This document shows, in pieces, positions 1-7,848 of a DNA stretch of 12,124 bases. Each line of letters opens with the position of its first letter. The first letter of the stretch is position 1. This DNA is from an uncultured Bacteroides sp. (GTDB lineage Bacteria > Bacteroidota > Bacteroidia > Bacteroidales > Bacteroidaceae). The notes under the pieces were generated by a model. The model was given only the letters and a program-made list of their open reading frames with translations. It searched no databases and was not told where the DNA came from. The position numbers were made by a program, and so were the translations under genes. Location: positions 1 through 12,124 of the forward strand of contig CAKUYM010000106.1 in NCBI GenBank assembly GCA_934716785.1. Reading direction: 5' to 3'.

Positions 1-3000
1 CTATCTCTTTAATCACTCCGGCAAAGTTGCGCTTGACAAAATCCTCGTTGATATCCTTTATCGTTCTGTGTATCTCACTCTCGTTGCGGGTCAGTCCTCC
101 CACTTCCTGCGAAATCCGGCGGATTATGTCCGTATACCGCTCACTGATATGTTTCTGATAATCGGAGATTTTATCATTATCCACAAACTCGCACAGATTG
201 GATGCGAAGTCATAATAATCCTGTTCTCCAATCAGCTCCGTACGGAAATGGAAAGTGTTTTTCGACGAGAAATTGCCATTGAACTGCGTCACGGCCTTCT
301 TGAATTCTTCCGTTTTCCTGATGGTAGATATAATGAGCGACTTCAACTCTTCCACAATCACCTCACAGCTTTTTCGGGTAGGCTTCTCTCCTATTTCCGT
401 CACAGAGGGCGGACAGAAAGTGTCATCCTTCCGAAACATATCCACTTTATTCAACCCCGTCTCCAATGAATTCAAATCCTTGCCAATCCGGTCAAGTTGC
501 TCGTCCATCCCTTTCTTCTGCATCTGCAACTTCTCCTTCTTCAAGGCGAAACGCTCGTCCAGCGCAACCAACTTCGCATCCAACTCTTTCTTCCGGCTTC
601 GCTCAGCCGGTTCCTTGTCAAACAGTTCCTCCTTATCTCTTTCGTAATAAAGGACTTGCGAACGGAATTTAGCTATATATTCCAGTTCTTTATTTATTTC
701 ATCAATCTTGTCATCAAACTTGCGGATAGTGGTCGTATCAGCCCCCTTTCCATTCAATTCGTTCTCCTGCGTCTGCTTCAACTCCTTTTCCCGCTCCGCC
801 GTTTGCCATTTCATACGTTCTATCTCCTGTCTCACACCGGCAGCAAAATCCTCCAGCTCTTTCCTGAGTCCCGCCTTGCTGTCATTATACACCTTACGGC
901 AGGCTTTCAACAGTCTTTCCCGTTCCGCCTGATGTTTTCCCTTTTCCTCTTCCGCCACATAAAGTCTATGTCCGATTTCATTCAGTTGCGCCTGCAATTC
1001 TTCGGTGCATTTCCTTTTCCATTCCTCCTCCTTCGTCTTCCATGAGGCGTAATCGGCTTGCAGATTCTTCAGTTGAGCAGGAATCCTCATCCGCTCGGCC
1101 TCCTTCAGATGCTGCTCCTCCAGAATGGCATGTATCTGCTTGGAATATTTCTTCTCCAAAGAAGAAACGGCTTCCTCCTCTTCCTCCGCCAACCGGGTGA
1201 GACGGGCGGTACAGAGCTGCCGGGCGGTTTGTTGACCGTCACGCTCCTGCTTCATCTCCTCGGGAGTGCGGATAGAACGCTCGATGGCAGCCAGATTAAG
1301 TGAAACGCCAAACAAAGTAGTCTCATTGTTTGCCAACCGAGGTTGCAGTTCATTACTATACAGCACCAACTCCTCATCCGCCACCTTGCCTATCGTCTCC
1401 TGCCAATCCGGTTTGTTCTTCTCCAGCCATTCACATAAAGAACCTTTCCGCTTCTCAATCAGAGCATCCAGCGTCTGCAACCGCTCTTCAATCGCGCTCC
1501 GCTCTTTGCGCACAGCCTCCATCTTGGTATGAAACTCCCATCTCAGTTCTTTCACTTTCCATTCGCACTCCTGTCTCAACTGCTTTATTTCTCCCTGCTG
1601 CTGACGGATGTTTAATTCCAACTCCTTGTCCTTTTTACGCAGTTCGTTGATTCCGTCTTCGCAATCGGACATTTCCTTTTGATGGGGATGCTCGTATTTC
1701 ACCTTCTGAAGTTTCAGGTTGCACTGCGCCTGCTCCTCGTGCAACTGCCGGATGCGGTTATCCACCATTTGCACTTTTTCCTCTTGCGTCGCCCTCACCT
1801 TCTCTTCTTCCGCACGAAGCAGCTGCATCAGTTCCTCCTGCTTGCCGCCAATCTCCGCACTTCGGACATTTATCCGTGCCTGCTGACTATTCTCGAAAGT
1901 CCGGAAGTCGGCATTCAACTTATCGAACAACAGCCGATACTTGCTCAATACATCCTCATAGGCCCTTGTCAGTTCCGATTTCATATTCCGCACTTGCTCC
2001 AATTCCTGCATCAGCAACTCTTCGCAAGACACCCGTTTGATGATTTCCTCAATCCGCATCTGCTCGTAATACAATCGCTTCTCGCGTATCTTTTTGAGCA
2101 AATTGTTTATTACACCTATCTCCGTAATCAAGCCATCATGTTCCTTGGTGTACTTTTGCTGCAACTCGCCCATAAGCCGCAACAGCCGTTCGCGTTCGGC
2201 CTCCGCCTTAGCCAACTCTTCCTTCACCAACGGAATCTCCTGCAAATCCCTCTTTTCCGCAAAGTTAAGTTCCGCACGCTCTTCGCCAATCTGCTTCTGC
2301 GTGTAAATCAAGTCGCGATAGGCGTTCATCACTTTCTCCGCCATCTTCCTGACAGGCACCTCTCCGTTCTTGTTCTTCGTAAACCAAAGCATCACATCCC
2401 TGTATTCCTGTTCGAATTCCTTAATCTGACTGCGATAGAAATCCAAATCAACAGAGATATCCTCATCGCTCATCGAACGGATTATAGTATCTTTTATGAA
2501 ATCGGCATCCAGTTTGGAGTTCAAAAAGACGTTCTGTATCGTCCGCGGGATATTCTGATATTTAGTGCTTTCCACAATGGCGAACTTGCGGTAGGGTATC
2601 ATTTCATGTTTACGGTTATTGCCGAAAATGATGTCGCGATACATCTCATAGCTTGTCACCTGGGCGGTGTGCTGAATCTTCGATCCCAGACGTTCGCGGA
2701 TGCGCGCCCACTCGGAATGTACCACATTGCGCTCGTCGATAAACCACTTCTTCTGAAACGGTGCGTCAATAAAGCGGAAAAACACCCGCCCTTGAGATTT
2801 GGCAGCCACCACACAATAGGCGCCATTCTCCCGCATCACTTCATAAATAATATAGGAATTGGCGTAAGGGAAATAAAAGGCATCGAAACTTTTCTTTTCT
2901 TTCGGAATGCCGAGCTTTAGTTTGTCGGCATTATAAAAGAAAAGTATAGCACGGAGCAGGGTACTTTTACCAACTCCCTGCGTACCGATAAAGTGTACGT

Positions 3001-3073
3001 TGCCGTCCAACTTCACCTCCGCATACGGTATATGGGCACTGTTCAGAAAAACAATCTTATTCAGGTATCTCAT
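1..3073 (-). CDS. MukB/MksB/JetC-like SMC ATPase, 3' end outside the window
   Basis: This is the ATP-binding subunit of a MukBEF-type SMC complex, expected to dimerise, hydrolyse ATP and extrude DNA loops. The start is ATG at 3073-3071, overlapping the upstream winged-helix gene by 17 bp. The frame stays open for 1024 codons to the window edge. The N-terminal head carries a Walker A motif, GTQGVGKST, at residues 30-38. Charged Glu/Lys/Arg-rich coiled coil fills about residues 205-540 and again 610-870. Between them, at about 541-609, is a non-coiled, Trp- and Pro-containing segment that fits a small MukB-like hinge. The mid-chain hinge suggests a full length of roughly 1,100-1,200 residues, so the ABC signature, Walker B and C-terminal head are off-window. 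JetC of Wadjet and chromosomal MksB look alike at this level, and the choice is unresolved. A Rad50/SbcC-type ATPase is less likely because of the two small partner genes and no visible CxxC zinc hook. Confidence 0.88.
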   Translation of the reverse strand, partial: MRYLNKIVFLNSAHIPYAEVKLDGNVHFIGTQGVGKSTLLRAILFFYNADKLKLGIPKEKKSFDAFYFPYANSYIIYEVMRENGAYCVVAAKSQGRVFFRFIDAPFQKKWFIDERNVVHSEWARIRERLGSKIQHTAQVTSYEMYRDIIFGNNRKHEMIPYRKFAIVESTKYQNIPRTIQNVFLNSKLDADFIKDTIIRSMSDEDISVDLDFYRSQIKEFEQEYRDVMLWFTKNKNGEVPVRKMAEKVMNAYRDLIYTQKQIGEERAELNFAEKRDLQEIPLVKEELAKAEAERERLLRLMGELQQKYTKEHDGLITEIGVINNLLKKIREKRLYYEQMRIEEIIKRVSCEELLMQELEQVRNMKSELTRAYEDVLSKYRLLFDKLNADFRTFENSQQARINVRSAEIGGKQEELMQLLRAEEEKVRATQEEKVQMVDNRIRQLHEEQAQCNLKLQKVKYEHPHQKEMSDCEDGINELRKKDKELELNIRQQQGEIKQLRQECEWKVKELRWEFHTKMEAVRKERSAIEERLQTLDALIEKRKGSLCEWLEKNKPDWQETIGKVADEELVLYSNELQPRLANNETTLFGVSLNLAAIERSIRTPEEMKQERDGQQTARQLCTARLTRLAEEEEEAVSSLEKKYSKQIHAILEEQHLKEAERMRIPAQLKNLQADYASWKTKEEEWKRKCTEELQAQLNEIGHRLYVAEEEKGKHQAERERLLKACRKVYNDSKAGLRKELEDFAAGVRQEIERMKWQTAEREKELKQTQENELNGKGADTTTIRKFDDKIDEINKELEYIAKFRSQVLYYERDKEELFDKEPAERSRKKELDAKLVALDERFALKKEKLQMQKKGMDEQLDRIGKDLNSLETGLNKVDMFRKDDTFCPPSVTEIGEKPTRKSCEVIVEELKSLIISTIRKTEEFKKAVTQFNGNFSSKNTFHFRTELIGEQDYYDFASNLCEFVDNDKISDYQKHISERYTDIIRRISQEVGGLTRNESEIHRTIKDINEDFVKRNFAGVIKEI

Positions 3074-3608
3074 CTTGCACCTCCTCTGAAATTGTGATAC
3101 AATCAACCAAGTCTTCCATGTAATGAAAAGCCGACAATACTTTGTATGTTCCGTCGAGTTCGTTCTCTTTCTCTATCAGCCCGATGCTCTCCAGCTCCTT
3201 CAGCAGTTTGCCTACTACTTCATCATATTTCTTCTTATCCGAAAACAGTTTGACAGCCTTTTCCTTCAACTCGATATCACACCCTATCTGAATCTCAATA
3301 TCGGCGGCACGAAACAAGAATCCCGGCCCGAATGCCGAGTGATAGGTTTTCAGGAAACTCAGGTAATCGATCCACTTCTGGATAGCTTCCAACTTACGTT
3401 CTAAATCTACTTTCGACTCCTTGCGGGTGAAGTAATAATAGCCGTCACCGCCTTCCAAGTAGAAACCGATGCCTTTGTAATAATCGTAATAATCGGGCAA
3501 ATCTTCCTCTATGGCGTCATACAGGCGCTTCACCTGAGTGGAGATACTGTTGGAAGAGATGAATCCCCCTTTGCTCAGTATATTAAATATCTCTTCGGTA
3601 TATTTCAT
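3057..3608 (-). CDS. MukE/MksE/JetB-like winged-helix subunit of the SMC complex
   Basis: This 183-residue acidic protein sits between the kleisin-like and SMC-like genes, the usual place of the MukE/MksE/JetB subunit. Proteins of this family form winged-helix dimers that bind the kleisin and DNA. The N-terminus (about residues 1-65) reads as a short helical domain followed by an aromatic strand, GDGYYYFTR, similar to the wing of MksE-type proteins. A helical stretch follows at about 66-100. A second winged-helix-like region spans about 115-165 (KKYDEVVGKLLKELESIG, then a strand-like TYKVL). The ATG at 3608 is 22 nt after the stop of the upstream gene, and the stop codon lies inside the next gene. 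The assignment rests on gene order, size and sequence pattern, not on a database match. No residue separates JetB from MksE. Confidence 0.8.
   Translation of the reverse strand: MKYTEEIFNILSKGGFISSNSISTQVKRLYDAIEEDLPDYYDYYKGIGFYLEGGDGYYYFTRKESKVDLERKLEAIQKWIDYLSFLKTYHSAFGPGFLFRAADIEIQIGCDIELKEKAVKLFSDKKKYDEVVGKLLKELESIGLIEKENELDGTYKVLSAFHYMEDLVDCITISEEVQDEIPE
3078..3085 (-). promoter_or_regulatory. Strong ribosome binding site for the SMC ATPase gene
   Basis: On the minus strand AGGAGGTG lies just upstream of the ATG at 3073, with six bases between AGGAGG and the start codon. It is embedded in the last codons of the winged-helix gene. Bacteroidetes genes seldom carry strong Shine-Dalgarno sequences, so this one stands out. 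It fixes the start and suggests translational coupling. The same bases also encode Glu-Glu-Val, so part of the match could be coincidence. Confidence 0.6.
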
Positions 3609-3630
3609 GGCTGTCAGTTTTTAGCATTCA

Positions 3631-4827
3631 TCATTTGGCATATATTAAAGGATACTCCACTTCGTCGGAGATTTCGTAAGTATCCGTAAAGCGAAGTTCG
3701 TCGGCATATTGCGATGCCAGTTGGCAGAAGAATATCAATTTTTCTCCACGTGTCACCTCTTTCCGGTAGCGATAATTCATCACAAAAGAAAACAAGTGAG
3801 TGCTGGATGCCATAAATGAATTATGGACTTCCTGCAGGTTTACGGTGTCTATCATTTGCGACTGTCCGTCCAAGTAGCCTTCCGGAATGGCATCCGCCAG
3901 TTGCTTCATTCCTTTCGACGAATTTTTCTGCCGTGCGGCGAGCTTCTTCAATATCTGAAAAGCCTCATCGGAAGTGCGGAGATAGTCGATGGAAAGTTTG
4001 ATACGATAGCCTACCTGCGGCTCCATCCAGACGGGATTCTTTTGCGCGGCAACCGAACGGATATTGGTATGCTCCTCCAGCAGGAACTGGTCTTTCAAGT
4101 ATTTCAGCTTCTTTACTTTCTCAAGAATACGGTTCTGATAATCTATCAGATTCAGATAATGGATAATCTGCTTCTGAATCTCAATCAGATTATGGTAAGA
4201 ATCATTCAACTGGAGTTTCACGTCACTCACTACATTGCGCATCTGCACGTCCATTGCCACCCGGAAGAAAGTGGGCTGTCCGTAATCTATCAATTCCTCG
4301 CTTTTACGAATCAGCAGTGCGATATTGTTCCGCTTCTCGTCAAGCCGCACGAGCTTGGCTTTCTTTATCTTATAATTGGGCTCGTTCTTATAGGTATTGT
4401 CCATATTCCGCTTCAAGTCCATCACATTGCGGACAGTGGTCAGGGCTATATTCTTCAAGCAGCGTTTCACTTCCCGCTGATAGTTGTACTTGCGCTGTTC
4501 GTTATTTTCATTCAAGTAATAATCAATGTTTTCATTCAGCCGTGTCAGGTAATCCTGCACGAAGGAGACATTGATTTCTTCATTCACTTCGAGCACATCT
4601 TCAAAGAATTTCAGATAGATATCCTCCATTTCCAGAAAGTCACCGGTATCCCGGATCACTCCGTAGTCTATCAGATAGCGGATACGCTCTTCTTTGTACT
4701 CGGTCATTTCAAGAGCATAATCATATCGGAACGAAAGAGACTTCCGCTTGGAAAACATCTCTTTCAAGAGTTCCTTCTCCCGGTCGAGACTCTTGACCAA
4801 TTCTTCTATGGAACGAAAAGTACTCAT
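3631..4827 (-). CDS. MukF/MksF/JetA-like kleisin subunit of the SMC complex
   Basis: This is a 398-residue, strongly helical, charged protein in first position of the three-gene SMC set. The N-terminal ~95 residues look like a winged-helix domain (RIRYLIDYGVIRDTGDFLEM resembles a recognition helix plus wing). A long helical middle follows, and a smaller C-terminal domain could cap the ATPase head. That layout fits MukF/MksF and Wadjet JetA, which bridge the two SMC heads. I chose ATG at 4827. An in-frame GTG nine bases upstream (4836) would add three residues, but a GGAAGA sequence is only three bases from that GTG and twelve from the ATG. The gene begins 69 nt after the SEC-C gene stop, with no terminator or TAnnTTTG promoter seen between them, so read-through transcription is likely. 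Naming is by context and architecture. Confidence 0.78.
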   Translation of the reverse strand: MSTFRSIEELVKSLDREKELLKEMFSKRKSLSFRYDYALEMTEYKEERIRYLIDYGVIRDTGDFLEMEDIYLKFFEDVLEVNEEINVSFVQDYLTRLNENIDYYLNENNEQRKYNYQREVKRCLKNIALTTVRNVMDLKRNMDNTYKNEPNYKIKKAKLVRLDEKRNNIALLIRKSEELIDYGQPTFFRVAMDVQMRNVVSDVKLQLNDSYHNLIEIQKQIIHYLNLIDYQNRILEKVKKLKYLKDQFLLEEHTNIRSVAAQKNPVWMEPQVGYRIKLSIDYLRTSDEAFQILKKLAARQKNSSKGMKQLADAIPEGYLDGQSQMIDTVNLQEVHNSFMASSTHLFSFVMNYRYRKEVTRGEKLIFFCQLASQYADELRFTDTYEISDEVEYPLIYAK

Positions 4828-4896
4828 CTTATTCACTGTTCTTCCAAATCCATAATACGTCTCATTGCAGGATATTCTCCCACAATCGTCCTTTTC

Positions 4897-6069
4897 TTAA
4901 TTATTTCTGCCACAACACTTTTTATACTTCTTCCCGCTTCCACAGGGACAAGGATCGTTCCTTCCGACCGTGTGTGCGAAAGGGGCAGCCTTCATAGTCG
5001 GACCCGCGACAATGCGGGGAGGATTATTCTTCAATTTTTCTTTTTCAAACAAAACGAATGTCTCTTCTGAAGAATAACCTTTCAGAATCCAACGGGGAGA
5101 ATGATTCAAATAATCCATAAATATCTCAATGGCCTCTTGCAGCTCTTGCATGGAAGAAAGCCGGCGGTTAATCATTGAATTGATAATAGACATTGGATTA
5201 TCTACAGTTTGGGCGGTATACCACAGATATGACAAACCGCTATCCGCCTTTTCTTCCGTACACCGCAATTTCCTCATCATATATTCCTTCAATTCATCCC
5301 AATACGGATTAGGCATGATACTCAACGGCATCATTCCTGCTGAAAAAACTTCCTCTTTAGAGAACTTCTTCCTGTCCGGTATATTACGATGCAAACGCAA
5401 TTGTTCCTCCAAATACTCAAAATCATCCAAAAAAGGAGACTCTATGTAAAGGCTTGTATTATAACCATCTTCCACTTCAAAGGTTAGTCGCTGTATCAAT
5501 GCAGAATTAGCCAGACTGTCGGCTATTTCTTCTCTTGTCGCTATATTTTGTAAATAGCCTACCAGCATATACAATAAGTCCGAATAAGAGAGAAAACCAT
5601 ATAAATTTACAATTCCACAGGCATACTGTTCTATCATAAAATGAACAGATTGCTTTTGGGAAGTCAACAGTTTATTCAAATAAGGAGCTACCGCTTCACG
5701 CAATTCGTCACAAATCATATAACGGGCTTTACCCTCATCCATGTGACTACAATCCGTCGCTATGAAAGAAAGAGTTTCCAAAGTAGTCACCAAAAAAGAA
5801 TTTGTACATTCTACGTAACTACCGGATCCCACTTTCACCAACATATCAAGTAATGTCAATTCATAACGCGTCAACCGGGGAAGCCATATTTCAGGACAGG
5901 TTAAAACCGCTTCCGCAAAATAAGTCACATACTCATCCTTACGCAACTTGGCAGGAACAGGTAAAAGCAAGATTTTCGCCATCCGCTTTAATTCCTCTTT
6001 TGTATTCATCTTTAAGCCATCCACTAATTTCAATGACGGCTGAAACAATTCTGACTGACATTTTAACAT
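4897..6069 (-). CDS. SAP-like N-terminal region and C-terminal SEC-C zinc-motif protein
   Basis: This is a 390-residue protein. Its C-terminus (about residues 369-388) is a textbook SEC-C motif, [13 protein letters not shown], with Cys374, Cys376, Cys385 and Cys386 spaced CxC-x8-CC. SecA uses such a motif to bind zinc and contact SecB and ribosomes, and stand-alone proteins carry it as a general interaction module. Residues 21-48 ([12 protein letters not shown] through KLRKDEYV) resemble the SAP/Rho-N helix-turn-helix that binds nucleic acid. The middle 300 residues are helical with no motif I recognise. There is no signal peptide or membrane segment. The start at 6069 is an ATG; a second ATG at 6009 would begin exactly at the SAP-like part. 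It is the first gene of the minus-strand block, 60-69 nt upstream of the kleisin-like gene. Whether it belongs functionally to the SMC system is unknown. Confidence 0.75.
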   Translation of the reverse strand: MLKCQSELFQPSLKLVDGLKMNTKEELKRMAKILLLPVPAKLRKDEYVTYFAEAVLTCPEIWLPRLTRYELTLLDMLVKVGSGSYVECTNSFLVTTLETLSFIATDCSHMDEGKARYMICDELREAVAPYLNKLLTSQKQSVHFMIEQYACGIVNLYGFLSYSDLLYMLVGYLQNIATREEIADSLANSALIQRLTFEVEDGYNTSLYIESPFLDDFEYLEEQLRLHRNIPDRKKFSKEEVFSAGMMPLSIMPNPYWDELKEYMMRKLRCTEEKADSGLSYLWYTAQTVDNPMSIINSMINRRLSSMQELQEAIEIFMDYLNHSPRWILKGYSSEETFVLFEKEKLKNNPPRIVAGPTMKAAPFAHTVGRNDPCPCGSGKKYKKCCGRNN

Positions 6070-6098
6070 ACTATCTATTCACTTGCTCGATTATTTCA

Positions 6099-6106
6099 CA
6101 AAAGTA
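6099..6106 (-). promoter_or_regulatory. Bacteroidetes -7 element for the SEC-C/SMC block
   Basis: On the minus strand the bases read TACTTTTG, a perfect TAnnTTTG element of the Bacteroidetes primary sigma factor. It lies 29 bases upstream of the ATG at 6069. No TTTG is visible 19-21 bases further upstream, so the -33 half is weak or absent. It is the only promoter-like site I see for the whole minus-strand block down to base 1. Confidence 0.5.
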
Positions 6107-6144
6107 GGAATTTCTCATCCGACATCACTATTTTTGAGTAAGAA

Positions 6145-6175
6145 TTTGCAAAGGCAATTACTATTTATACCTTTG
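6145..6175 (+). promoter_or_regulatory. Canonical Bacteroidetes promoter for the VOC/HEAT-like pair
   Basis: TTTG at 6145-6148 is followed after exactly 19 bases by TACCTTTG at 6168-6175. This matches the published TTTG/N19-21/TAnnTTTG consensus. The leader to the ATG at 6226 would be about 40-45 nt. The in-frame GTG at 6175 lies on the -7 element itself and so cannot be the start. Confidence 0.75.
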
Positions 6176-6225
6176 TGACTTCAATAGAGAGTATAATCTC
6201 AATAGAAATTAGAAAAATCATTTAT

Positions 6226-6630
6226 ATGAAACTACATCATATCGCTATCTGGACCTTTCGTCTGGAAGAACTAAAAGAGTTCTATGTCCGCTTCTTCGGA
6301 GGAAAAAGCAACGAGAAATACATCAATCCCCAAAAAGGATTCGAGTCCTATTTTATCTCCTTTGGAGAGGGAACAGACTTGGAACTGATGAGTCGTACAG
6401 ATGTACAGAACACTCCTATTGAAGAAAACAGGGTTGGACTGACGCACCTTGCTTTCACCTTCCCCAGCCAGGAAGAAGTATTGCGCTTCACCGAACAAAT
6501 GCGTTCGGAAGGATATACCATCGCCGGCGAGCCGCGCACTTCGGGAGACGGATACTTTGAAAGTGTAGTGCTCGATCCTGACGGAAACCGGATTGAGTGC
6601 GTATGTCGGGGAAAAAACAAAACTGCATGA
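6226..6630 (+). CDS. VOC superfamily (glyoxalase-fold) protein
   Basis: This 134-residue protein has the two beta-alpha-beta-beta-beta modules of the vicinal oxygen chelate fold. Candidate metal ligands fall where glyoxalase I uses them: His5 (KLHHIAIW), Glu53 (LELM), His74 (GLTHLAF) and Glu124 (NRIECV). DPDGNRIE near the C-terminus is a typical VOC signature. The full H/E/H/E set suggests an active divalent-metal site, for example a lactoylglutathione lyase-like, epimerase or resistance-type enzyme, but the substrate cannot be read from the sequence. ATG 6226 is chosen over the upstream in-frame GTG at 6175 because the protein begins at the first fold strand there and the GTG overlaps the promoter. 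Its stop overlaps the next start as ATGA, so the two genes are translationally coupled. Confidence 0.88.
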   Translation: MKLHHIAIWTFRLEELKEFYVRFFGGKSNEKYINPQKGFESYFISFGEGTDLELMSRTDVQNTPIEENRVGLTHLAFTFPSQEEVLRFTEQMRSEGYTIAGEPRTSGDGYFESVVLDPDGNRIECVCRGKNKTA

Positions 6631-7148
6631 ACCTACGTGCCAGATTATCCGAACGTGTACACATTGAAGATATCAGAGAGGTACTCCACTTTATACAGGA
6701 CGACGAGCGTCTTAGAGAAGAAATTTACCAACTGATATTCGATGAAGACCACATTGTTTCCTATCAGGCATTATGGGTATGCACTCATTTCTCAAAGGCG
6801 GATATGGAATGGTTGAGCCTGCGACAGGACGAGTTGATTGATGCCGCCATGACCTGCCCACATTCGGGAAAGCGGAGAATGTTCCTGAACCTGATATGCC
6901 AGCAACCTGCCGCTGATCCACCGCGAGTGGATTTCCTCGATTTTTGCATGGAACACATGATATCGCGTGAAGAACCAACCGGTGTGCAATCTCTCTGCAT
7001 GAAACTGGCTTATCAACTGACGCTCTCCATCCCGGAACTGCGACAGGAATTACGTACCATGCTGGAAATCATGGAACCCGAATTATTGAATCCCGCTATC
7101 CGTGCTGTGCGTAGGAATATACTTAAAGCAATTAAAACCAAAAAATAA
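6627..7148 (+). CDS. Small all-helical, HEAT-repeat-like protein of unknown function
   Basis: This is a 173-residue protein, predicted fully helical, with no signal peptide or membrane helix. Successive helix pairs (about residues 13-35, 37-60, 62-95, 105-135, 140-170) and phrases such as DEDHIVSYQALWVCTHF recall HEAT or armadillo-type repeats, so a protein-binding scaffold is plausible. I do not recognise a named family or any catalytic motif. The start is the ATG at 6627, which shares bases with the TGA of the VOC gene. An in-frame GTG at 6597 and ATG at 6603 lie inside the VOC gene and are less likely. The coupling suggests the protein is made with the VOC enzyme, but no shared function is known to me. 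A strong terminator follows at 7233-7268. Confidence 0.72.
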   Translation: MNLRARLSERVHIEDIREVLHFIQDDERLREEIYQLIFDEDHIVSYQALWVCTHFSKADMEWLSLRQDELIDAAMTCPHSGKRRMFLNLICQQPAADPPRVDFLDFCMEHMISREEPTGVQSLCMKLAYQLTLSIPELRQELRTMLEIMEPELLNPAIRAVRRNILKAIKTKK

Positions 7149-7232
7149 AATGAAAAAGACTAACATCTGTTTCTGCTACATAACTTACGGTCAGCAGCGC
7201 ATTGCGATAAAGTGAACATTCATTCATAATAA

Positions 7233-7268
7233 AATCGTTCAAGTCGGTATCACCGCAATTGAACGATT
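7233..7268. terminator. Bidirectional intrinsic terminator between convergent genes
   Basis: A perfect 10-bp stem, AATCGTTCAA (7233-7242) with TTGAACGATT (7259-7268), encloses a second small stem, CGGT (7245-7248) with ACCG (7252-7255), closed by an ATC loop. The plus strand continues CTATCTTTTCTCCTTTATTT. The minus strand continues TTTTATTATG. Both flanks are T-rich, and the convergent plus (ending 7148) and minus (ending 7343) genes both run towards it, so it probably stops transcription in both directions. The rest of the 7149-7342 gap holds nothing else I can support. Confidence 0.8.
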
Positions 7269-7342
7269 CTATCTTTTCTCCTTTATTTAACCGACGGATG
7301 CTATCAGATAGTTTTCCAAAGCACCCCTTTATACCGATTCAA

Positions 7343-7807
7343 TCAATTGAAATAATACAAGAATACGGCAATACCTTCGAGCGCCTTCTTCGGCTGATCC
7401 TTGATTTCGATGGAGAACTTGATTTCAGCCTTTGCCACACCGCGCAGATTGGTCAAAGAATGAAGTGTAGTCACCAGACGAATGCTCTGTCCTGCCAGCA
7501 CGGCCTGTCCGAATTTCATTTTGTCCATGCCGTAGTTAATCATCATCTTCAAGTTGTTCACTTGGATTATCTGGTTCCACATATACGGCAGCATGGATAA
7601 GGTCAGATAACCATGAGCTATCGTGCTATGATACGGGCTGTCCACTTTGGCGCGTTCCGTATCCACATGAATCCATTGGTGATCCATTGTTGCATCTGCA
7701 AAAAGATTAATGCGTTCCTGCGAGAGTTCCACATAATCGGAAACACCTATTTGTTTGCCTACCAGTTTTTCAAATTCTTCGTACGAATTGATAATTACTT
7801 TTTCCAT
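7343..7807 (-). CDS. MaoC/NodN-like (R)-specific hydratase, hotdog fold
   Basis: This 154-residue single hotdog-domain protein is of the MaoC/PhaJ/NodN type. The hydratase-2 signature lies at residues 35-70: FADATMDHQWIHVDTERA, then TIAHGYLTLS. The candidate catalytic pair is Asp42 and His47, followed by the His65-Gly66 of the family motif. Members usually add water across trans-2-enoyl-CoA esters to give (R)-3-hydroxyacyl-CoA. The NodN-like branch, which this resembles through DHQWIHVD, is poorly characterised, so the true acyl substrate is open. The length is that of a complete single-domain member. It is transcribed alone, between a shared terminator and a divergent promoter, with no fatty-acid genes nearby. 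The start ATG at 7807 fits the usual short N-terminus. Confidence 0.88.
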   Translation of the reverse strand: MEKVIINSYEEFEKLVGKQIGVSDYVELSQERINLFADATMDHQWIHVDTERAKVDSPYHSTIAHGYLTLSMLPYMWNQIIQVNNLKMMINYGMDKMKFGQAVLAGQSIRLVTTLHSLTNLRGVAKAEIKFSIEIKDQPKKALEGIAVFLYYFN

Positions 7808-7848
7808 AGTGTCTTATCGTTTTATGGGGGTTATTAATTAATTGACAG

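Noticed and set aside
68..2920. Several long plus-strand open frames, including one of 413 codons at 1679-2920
   Set aside because: They lie antisense to the SMC ATPase, whose frame has Walker A, hinge and coiled-coil patterns. Their Leu/Phe/His-rich composition is what the complement of Glu/Lys/Gln-rich coiled-coil coding gives.
1..4827. Possible restriction-modification, CRISPR or transposon genes around the SMC operon
   Set aside because: I found no nuclease, methyltransferase, transposase or integrase motifs, no regular repeat array and no target-site duplication within the window.
4837..4896. Read-through fusion of the SEC-C protein and the kleisin-like protein
   Set aside because: The two genes are in the same frame and the 60 bases between them lack further stops, but a clear TAA ends the SEC-C gene right after its zinc motif. 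Separate proteins are the simpler reading.
3823..5070. A 415-codon plus-strand open frame
   Set aside because: It is antisense to the kleisin-like gene and the SEC-C 3' end. It shows no recognisable motif and has hydrophobic shadow composition without proper transmembrane organisation.
7150..7215. A 21-codon frame (MKKTNICFCYITYGQQRIAIK) one base after the HEAT-like gene stop
   Set aside because: It is very short, has no recognisable motif and lies just before the terminator. It could be a real small gene, but nothing beyond its position supports it.
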